Position numbers and translations under genes: made by a program. 64,000 bases of DNA from Dissophora ornata (lineage: Eukaryota; Mortierellomycota; Mortierellomycetes; Mortierellales; Mortierellaceae), in NCBI GenBank assembly GCA_025201705.1, contig MU616638.1, positions 1 to 64,000 on the forward strand. Reading direction: 5' to 3'. Positions 56,701-64,000 of the stretch are shown here, piece after piece; positions within the stretch are counted from its first letter, which is position 1; each line of letters opens with the position of its first letter. The notes below the pieces were generated by a model. The model saw only the letters and a program-made list of their open reading frames with translations. It was not told the origin of the DNA and did not search any database.

Positions 56701-58971
56701 AGCACTATAGCACCACAAAAGGCGTCGTCGAAAGCCAATGGCAAGTCTCACAGGAAAAAGCCGTCCTTGTCCTCCGACAACAACGCATTCCTTGACACTC
56801 TCTCGAGCAACGCAAAGTCTTCTTCTCACCGACAAGAGTGTCACAACTGTGGGGTAACGAAGACTCCGCTTTGGAGGCGTACTCATGATCGGCTGCATTC
56901 TCTCTGCAACGCATGTGGACTGTACTATAAACAGTACAAAAGCAATCGTCCTCTTGTGGATCGACCCTCGAAGGACTCTGCAGGTGCTGCTGTATCAGGG
57001 GCAGATTCTTCAGCCATGCAGCAGTCGCAGATACTTGAACAGCAATCCAAGAGACGCAAGATTAGTGACGCAGAGCCTTCTGTTTTGGTCAAGAGCGAAC
57101 CCACAGAGGGGCCACAGCAACAGCAGCAGCAACAGCAGAGGCTACAGAGTCATTTGAAGCCTTTGCTACCCCATCCACCCACGCGCCAGGAACGTCCTCT
57201 CTTGCCTCAATCCCAACATGCTGTCTTCCGACCCCGCGCTCGTGATACCGAAGCTGCAGATCCGAGTGAAGCCGACGATGAAGTTGAGGAAGGGGATGAC
57301 CAGGACGACATGGACGAGGACGCTCCTGAGGAGTCCTGCATAGCTGAGCGAGATGTGGAAATGATGGAGGCACACGCCGAGCGAGAGATGTCGGAGGATG
57401 GTGATTCAGGCTCGGACTCGGACTCGGACTATGATGAGCACCACCAACGGGAAAATGACGCCGCGTCTGACACTGAAGATGTTGGAGCAAAAGATACTGC
57501 TAAAGGCAGTGATACCACCATGGGATCGTCACAGTCCAAGGGAAAGAACAACAGCGGTACTATTATTGAGTGCGCCAATTGTGGACAGACCCAGACGCCG
57601 CTCTGGCGTAAAGATGCAAAGGGTCAGTCGATCTGCAATGCCTGCGGACTCTATGCACGACTTCACCAGCGGGATCGCCCTATTACGATGCGCAAGTCGA
57701 AAATCACTAGACGTAAACGCGAGTGGAACTCGGTTCAGGACAAAGAGTCAGTCAACAACAACAGTGCTGATATTAGAAGCAATGCCAACATGTGCGCTAG
57801 GAAGAGAAAGGAAAAGCCTTTGAGCGATGGTCATGTTGAGATGCGCTCCATGAATATCCCTGTCAGCAGCGGACATGAGTCCGATGAATCCAGTCTTTGC
57901 TTCCTTGAGCAGCGCAATGGGGATCATGTTGTAAGCGTCACGCGAATATCGCAAACAAGGTTTTGCGCGCATATTCAGAAAAGAGTCATTGCTCACACCA
58001 TCTCTTTATTTCCTTCGGGCTTTTAGCATTTGCCTACCCCGGCTTCTAATGCCTCGCTATCGCCCATCATGTCGGCTTCCATGTCGACTATGGCCATTGG
58101 AAGCGGCTCGCTCTCGCCTGCTTTGACAGCCTCTCCGCCAACTCCGGCCCTGACGCACCCTCATTTCCTGAATACCTCGTCCTCATTCCCAAGTTTGAAC
58201 CCACTCCTGATTCAACAATATCAACAACACCTGCAGAGTCAGGCGGCATTCAGTGCCGCCGCATCTGCTGCGACCACGCCCACTACAGAAGGCCTTCCTA
58301 TGTTGAGTAACAGTTGGCTGTCACAGCTGTATCCTCAATATCCGGCGACATCGTTCCTGAACAGCTCAACCCTCCCTCGGGACCCGGCGGCTCTTGCAGA
58401 ATTGCAACTTCAACAGCAACAATCTCAACAACAGCATCCACAACAACAACCAAGCCCATTCCAGACAAAGGCATCGTCGCCGGTTTCGCCAGTCAGTCTA
58501 ACAAGCGCATCATCGTTCTCTCCCACAAGACCTGCCCCGATCATCACCAGTGCGCAGTCTTTGCAGAATCTGCAGAAGCAACACCAACACCAGCACGGTT
58601 CGCAAAAGAAAGGCCAAAGTCCCCTGATCCTCGACAGCACCCGTTTCACCCGCCTCATGAACCAGATGAGCAAGCCACAGCTGTCTATGTTCTTGACCAT
58701 TCTCGAGGAGCGCTGTGGTGCCTTGCGACACCGTCTCTCAGGCGAGGACGATCAAGTCGGAAGGGTTGACACAAACGAAATGATGATGTTGTTGAACACC
58801 CCACAGTTTTCATCGATGGAGGGCGGGTTGACGGGCCACAGTAGTGGTGGAAGTGGAGCAAGTCATGGCATTGGAGCGGCCGCAGGAATGACAGCCTCTG
58901 CAGCGCTGTTGGCAGCGATGAACGAGTTAAACGGGCAGGACCACCAGGACCGATCTGATTTTATGATGTAA
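53787..58971 (+). CDS. Large GATA-type zinc-finger transcription factor, two fingers
   Basis: Five exons (53787-54038, 54169-54763, 55088-55661, 55893-57930, 58027-58971) join in frame to about 1467 residues; the exon 3 acceptor is the least certain. The first half is Gln/Ser/Thr/Pro-rich with acidic patches. Finger 1 (near residue 789) starts CHNCGVTKTPLWRRTH and has a CX2C-X18-CX2C loop. Finger 2 (near residue 1033) starts CANCGQTQTPLWRK and has the classic X17 loop, followed by a basic arm (MRKSKITRRKREW). An acidic region rich in Glu/Asp separates them. The C-terminal 315 residues are Ser/Gln/Pro-rich. Two-finger GATA proteins in fungi include iron-siderophore repressors (SreA/Urbs1) and nitrogen regulators; the X18 finger and the spacing do not settle which. 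Confidence 0.8.
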
Positions 58972-59269
58972 AAAAAAAAAAAAAAAAACGCAGGACTTAC
59001 CAAGCTTGCCTCTTTCTCTCCACTCCTTTCTCTCAATACTTGATTTGCTTTTCTGTTCGTTTAAAAAGTCATAGCATGTTGTACATCTTTCCCTTCTTGC
59101 GTCCTTTGTCTTTATTCTTTGTAACATACACCGACGAAGAAGAATATAAAAATTTGTTGATTTCATTTCTCTTGTGTCGATTTGCACTACAGAATCATAA
59201 TACAGAAATACACGTACAATTGGAAAAAAAAAAAAAAAAAAAAGGCGACTCTTTCTCTTCACAGCGAGG

Positions 59270-61755
59270 CTACGCTACTTCAAAGATCGACGACGAAAAC
59301 CCGCGCGCCTCGAAAATCGGATTCAGACACAGATGCTGAAAGGGTGTCGATTGCTGATCATGGTAATACCCTTCTATATATCCGTCTGAGCGCCGCATCG
59401 AAACGTAATAGAATCCGGCGATCGTCAGTCCGCTGGTTTGCTCGCTCACATTCACAAAGTGTGTTTCTAAAATGTAGGCAAGATGAAAAGCGGCTTATTA
59501 CGTTGGCCAAGTCTCAGGTGACTTCAAGCCTAGACTTTTTTTTTTTTTTTTTCTACCTTTCCAGCGCATAAAGATGTATTTCTGTTCGATATGCCCACGG
59601 AACTTGCCGTTCACTGCACCATTCACAATGTAATCTGCCTCGATTCCCTGAAACGCCTCAAGTCGCTTCCAGTGCTCCAGATCCGTCCTTGGCTTGGTAG
59701 ACCATTTTTTGGTCCAGAGAGTATGATTTTTGAAATCAATTATCTGTATAGGCGAATGATGTTAGCATGGGCGAGGCGATGTTTTATATATATATATACA
59801 ATTTTTTTTTGATATTTCAGAAAACGGACCTCTCCTTCCCAGAATGTGACGACGTTCGAGGCAGACATTGGTACGTCTATCGCCTCCATGAGTCCATAGA
59901 CCGCTCCCGCATCATAGTCCACCGCACTGATAGTCTATTAGTGAATTCACACGAAATAGAGGTGCATCCTACGTTAGATCTCATTTCGTCTTTGCGACCA
60001 TTTCGTTGATAAAAAGGCAGACAAAGGTACTGCAAAAAAAAATGGCGTTACCACTTTGACATCCCACTCTTCAATCTGTCGAGACCGCAGCCCCGAGAGT
60101 GTCGACATATGCGTCTTCAGTTTCTGTGTTCCAATGAACTTTTGTCCGGGCTGTAGGAAACAACACTGCCTCCGCGGATGATTCGACCTAAGCTTCTTGT
60201 ACGATCCCGATGGCCTCACATATCGGCCTTGAGTCCTGGGTGTGAATATAGATGATGCAAATGACGGCAAGGACGAGATGTTTGACGAGACGACTCTGCG
60301 TTGGGCTGTCGTAGCGGAGGATGGCTTTGCTTTGTGCGTTTCGTGTCTATCTGTCTGCCGAGACTCCTTCTCATCGTCATTATCGATGCTTTGTTGATCA
60401 ATCGACGTCTGATCGACATCACCACCCTCGGGTGCTGTACTGCCTACAACCGAGTGCAACTCTGGTATGGGAGATGCCATTCCGGACGACGAAGTCGAAG
60501 ACGTTGGCGAGGACGAAAGAGACGAGATTGGTGATGACGAGTGTGAATATTGCTGATGTCTGCTCAACATGCTCCAGTAAGGTGAAGTATGACTCCTGGG
60601 CGATGTTGAGAGACTATGTCTTGAGGTCACAGCGCTGAAATATCGACGCTCATCACGACCCAAGCTTGGTGATGGTGGGTATTGAAGAGTATGAATCCGA
60701 TGACCTCCTGCTCCATTCCCTCCTCCTGGAGCTCCCGGGATACGAGTGTTTTGGCTGTCTGATACTCTGGGGCTGTGGAGGTGGAGGTGGTTTTCAAAGT
60801 CAAGGGACGTTATCGGGTTATTGCGCCTTTCTGCAGAGTTCGTGGTAGCTCTGTTTAACCGATTGACATAGTTGGTGCCAGTAGTAATACCACTACTGCT
60901 GGGTCCGCCATTATTACTATTACCGTTGCCACTGTTTCCTGTCGAGGAATTCGACTGGTGCCGCGTATCAAGGTCGCCTTGACTGTCATCCCTCCCCATT
61001 TCCGGGAGGATGTCATCACGAGTTAGGGCGTATACCTCCAACGACAAGATGCTGCGTTCAGGACTGCGATCCCCGTCGGTGGAGAGCGCAGACACATACA
61101 CCCGTTGTGGCTCCCTACTACTGAATCGTACCGTCCTCTCTGACGCTGCTGCGGTTGAGATATTATGAGAAAGACGTCTGGAATCCATGTCCTCGCTTGC
61201 AGAAGAGTGCAAATCAAAGGTGCTGTTCCGTTCTCCTGCTCCTCTGCTTGTCGTCAGAGACGATAGTCCCGAAAGAATGATGGGCGTTGAACCCGGGCTA
61301 GACCCCAGTATCTCGTGAACTCGGCCCAAATCAAGCTGTATGCTTCGACTTTGTCCTGCTGGACCGCCCTCCGACAGGTCTGTGTCGTTATCTCGCTCCT
61401 CATCGTCATCGTCATCTGCGTCGCCCTCGACGCCTTCGCTGTAATCGCCAATGTGCCAGTGGGCAGTCAGATCCCATCGTCCTCCAAGCGGAGTTTCATA
61501 GTCGGAGTGGTCCCCACCAGAGTGCAGGTCTCGCTGAAGGTCCATCTCAGAGAGACTTGAAAAGTCAGAGGACACGTCTGCGTCGGACGCATGCCGAGTT
61601 CTTGAGTATTGCGGAGAGAGCCAACGTGGCGGTTGGTGTTGCTGAGGTTGCTGCGGTGTGGATTGGGATTGTGATTGGTGGCGTCGTCCCGATAGCAGAA
61701 TCATGGCTGTGGTAACAGCGTTGGCATCGTCGGAGTCTTGCTGTCGAAGGGACAT
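59270..61755 (-). CDS. GID4/VID24-type substrate receptor of the GID ubiquitin ligase
   Basis: Recognises proteins by N-terminal proline-type degrons and brings them to the GID/CTLH E3 ligase, which in yeast removes gluconeogenic enzymes. Four exons (61755-60052, 59934-59830, 59743-59557, 59466-59270), about 730 residues. The Vid24 domain fills the last 205 residues: FLQPGQKFIGTQKL, EWDVKV then AVYGLMEAIDVP, VTFWEGE, DFKNHTLWTKKW, KYIFMRWK, LTIAGFYYVSMRRS and GYIEGYYH. The first 520 residues are a Ser/Arg/Asp-rich extension; yeast Gid4 is 362 residues and human 300. The extension is one long exon, with phosphorylation-prone Ser/Pro clusters. Confidence 0.87.
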
Positions 61756-64000
61756 GGTCGGGAAGGAGAGTGTTTGCGTTGCTGCTTCGTTTAGCGCGCT
61801 GTTGCGGAGGGCGCAGTGAACAGCAGGTGTGGTTGCTGGCTTTTTTTTTATGGTCGAAGCGGTAAAAAAGGAAGACTCTTGTCAATAAAGTTGCGGGACG
61901 GGAAGGAGGCTTTGCGCATGAGAAACAAGAGGGAACACGATGAAAGGAGGAAACGGGGTGTCAGAGGGTGGCTGTGGTTATGTGGTTGTGCGGTGGAGCA
62001 TGGTCATGTTGAGACAAGAGCAGAAGAGAATGGCGATGAACCTCTCGCCATGCCTCTAGACTTGCGCCCATTCGTCGGTGTGTCACTGTTTCATCAATTT
62101 GCACTCTGTGTTTAATGCCGCAGGCTGCGATGGGCGGTGCAGTGCGTGTGAACCTGATTTAGTGGATGGCACATGGTCTTTGTGACAAAACGAGGCTCCC
62201 GGAACGTGACCGAGACGGGCTCGTGCGCATTCCATGCGGCAGTGAAACGGTGGGTTATTTCCAGACCGCAAGCATCGTCATTGGCGGCAGGAAATAAGCG
62301 CCAGTCGTATGACGAGTAAGCAAGTGCAATGTGGAACAAGGAGGCACAGAGAGGCAATTGCGGGAGGGGAGATTGCACGAGTTTTGGATATATTGTGCAT
62401 GCCCGCTCCGCCAATCAGCGCCCGCTATTGAGATTGGTGTTTCAGCAGGCTGGATGTGTCCCAAACAGCGCAAAAGGGTCCCAACGAATATGCATATGCG
62501 AGCTACCCCTGGCTGCGAGCACCCGGCGGGATGGATGCAATGACAAACACTGCCGCCTCGGGGGTCACGACGCGGCCGCTCTTATAAGCGACTCCCTTCC
62601 TCAATGTTCCCCACCTTTCTTTCATTGCTCTCCCCTCACTCATAGCATAGACAACGCTCGGCATACTTTACATATACTCACGCTCTCATACTATACTAGC
62701 ACTTGTTATTCTCCGTTTTCGCATTCAGCTTCACATCCATTTAATTCCTTCATCGCTGCTTCCATCGCTCATTTTTATGTCTCGTGCTCATTGAAATACT
62801 TGAATCTCACTCCCCCTGCCAAAGTACTCCCCACGATCTTGACAGGTAGGACCCTCGCTCTCTGCTTACATCAACGTGTATCGACTGCATTCTAGTCTAT
62901 CACAAGGCAACTGGCACCTCACACTCGTGCAACATCACACCACACCCATACCTCCCACATCACAGCCCCTTGTGGTTTCTATCTTCCCTGTCATAGTTAC
63001 CCACCCACCCTTGACCCCCCTATGCTCGTCATAGTCCACTTCCCCTCCTCGGCCACCCTCCCGCGCTATAATCTACAATCTTTTCCTCTCCCGTTTATTG
63101 ACAGCCACAAGACATGCATGCATGCAAACACACCCCTTTTAAAAAATATTATTTTTGTTTGTGCAATATTTCATTTCGGATGCAGCCTAAAAAACACAAG
63201 TACACACCAAATGGTCAGCACTAGACTTTTAGCAATTGAAGCGCCTCGGGCTACCTCTAGCCAGCCTTTCGTTTGTAAGCCGGGTTCGGGTTAACCCGCG
63301 TTTGCTAATCTTCCTACAGTGTTCTGTTGCTGGGTTTCTATTCCACTACACCCTCCCAGCGGGTATCGTTTTCGAGGCCAGCGCGATAGCTTGTCTGCTT
63401 GCATAATATTTAATTTTACATGCAGCGAATAACGTGCCAGCACAACATGCACAACATGCACACCGACACCACCACATGCGCCCTTTGTCATTCTTTGTCT
63501 TCCCCCCCCCACGCTCCCCCTCGTCATCATTCACTCTCTTGAAGTTTTCTAAGCTGCCTATACTATCCCATCCCTGTCAGACAGGCGGACTATTTATCCC
63601 ATAGTCATCTACTGCTGGTATACCCAACGTGCCGCTTTTTACTCTTCTTGCAGCAGATTCTATTCTCGGCTGTATAGGGCCATCCCTTTTTCTGTTTCGA
63701 AACTGTTTGAGAATCTCGAAAAGGATGTCCAGGGCACATACATCGCATACTTGAAACCGCCTTTCATCGCTCTCCCGCCTATTTCTCTCTTTTTCTTCCT
63801 TCTCTTCCATACTCTTCTCCTCGGTGTTCTCCGTTTTCTCCACAAAAAAAGAAAAGAAAAGAGCTCCTTCCTCAGCTTCAGCTTTCTCACTACTTCTCGC
63901 CCTTTTCGATCCACACATTTCTTGCTTCTGCTCTCTTCTGCGTGAAAAGTATGTGATCGTCCTGCTCTTCTCCAAAACACGTTTTTCGCGCAACTCTATG
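61756..64000 (+). promoter_or_regulatory. Right-edge regulatory region, probable promoter and leader of a gene beyond the window
   Basis: 2.2 kb with no supported ORF. The left part is the upstream region of GID4. A TATAAG box at about 62583 is followed by a long CT-rich stretch and by splice-like sites (a CAG|GTAGGA donor near 62847 and TGCAG-type acceptors near 63323 and 63652). This resembles the long, spliced leaders of regulated fungal genes; a coding start would lie past 64000. A 12-bp palindrome CGGGTTAACCCG sits at 63287-63298. Confidence 0.35.

Noticed and set aside
55828..58026. GATA factor starting at 55828 or 55894
   Set aside because: Three upstream exons join to this frame with matching phases and consensus splice sites, and their composition matches the rest of the protein, so the longer model from 53787 is preferred, though the shorter form could be an alternative product.
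63280..63305. A tRNA T-arm-like stretch (GGGTTCGGGTTAACCCG)
   Set aside because: No acceptor stem, D arm or anticodon arm could be fitted around it; it is a simple palindrome.
1..64000. CRISPR arrays, rRNA genes or bacterial operons
   Set aside because: No regularly spaced repeats, no rRNA-like sequence, and gene structure is plainly eukaryotic with introns throughout.

Overview
The window is eukaryotic and looks like an early-diverging filamentous fungus, most likely Mortierellomycotina (Mortierella or a close relative). The reasons are dense genes with many short GT-AG introns, long homopolymer runs in introns, a gene set typical of that group (MED1, VPS38/UVRAG, HAUS4, cystinosin, Asteroid/ASTE1, GID4, all five of animal-like type), and relics of mobile elements common in Mucoromycota. 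The species assignment is inference. Nearly all genes are single-copy housekeeping or regulatory genes.

Layout, left to right: PRP28 (-) shares a divergent promoter with the pre-mRNA 3'-end nuclease YSH1/CPSF73 (+). Next come an ER J-protein (-) and a cystinosin (+) in a head-to-head pair, PSME3IP1/NIP30 (+) with an intron in its 5' leader, MED1 (-), an HMG-box factor with a split box (+), sulfite oxidase (-, containing a 10-N assembly gap in one intron), a Cbf1/USF-type bHLH-Zip (+), an Mnn1-like mannosyltransferase (+), a kelch membrane protein (+), VPS38/UVRAG (+) and the augmin subunit HAUS4 (-).

From about 34.1 to 37.2 kb lies the only clearly accessory region. It holds an intact ORF that is only the N-terminal part of a hAT transposase (-), followed by a heavily broken + strand pseudogene. 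The pseudogene still shows an XPG/PIN-like N-terminal part and all three RuvC acidic motifs plus a zinc-ribbon end typical of the TnpB/Fanzor nuclease superfamily.

Beyond it are CSN2 (+), PRP3 (+), an Asteroid/XPG-like protein with a poly-glycine tail (-), CCT1 (-), a possible N-terminal remnant of an NADH pyrophosphatase (+), an ER CUE-domain protein (-), an acidic orphan protein (+), a very large two-finger GATA factor (+) and GID4/VID24 (-). The last 2.2 kb holds no convincing ORF and resembles the promoter and leader of a + strand gene starting outside the window.

Functional themes: RNA processing (PRP28, YSH1, PRP3), transcription control (MED1, HMG, Cbf1-like, GATA), ubiquitin-type regulation (CSN2, GID4, CUE protein, PSME3IP1), protein folding and ER (CCT1, ERJ5-like) and endolysosomal traffic (cystinosin, VPS38). 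Exon joins quoted below were worked out by hand from splice signals, reading-frame continuity and family conservation; no transcript data were available.
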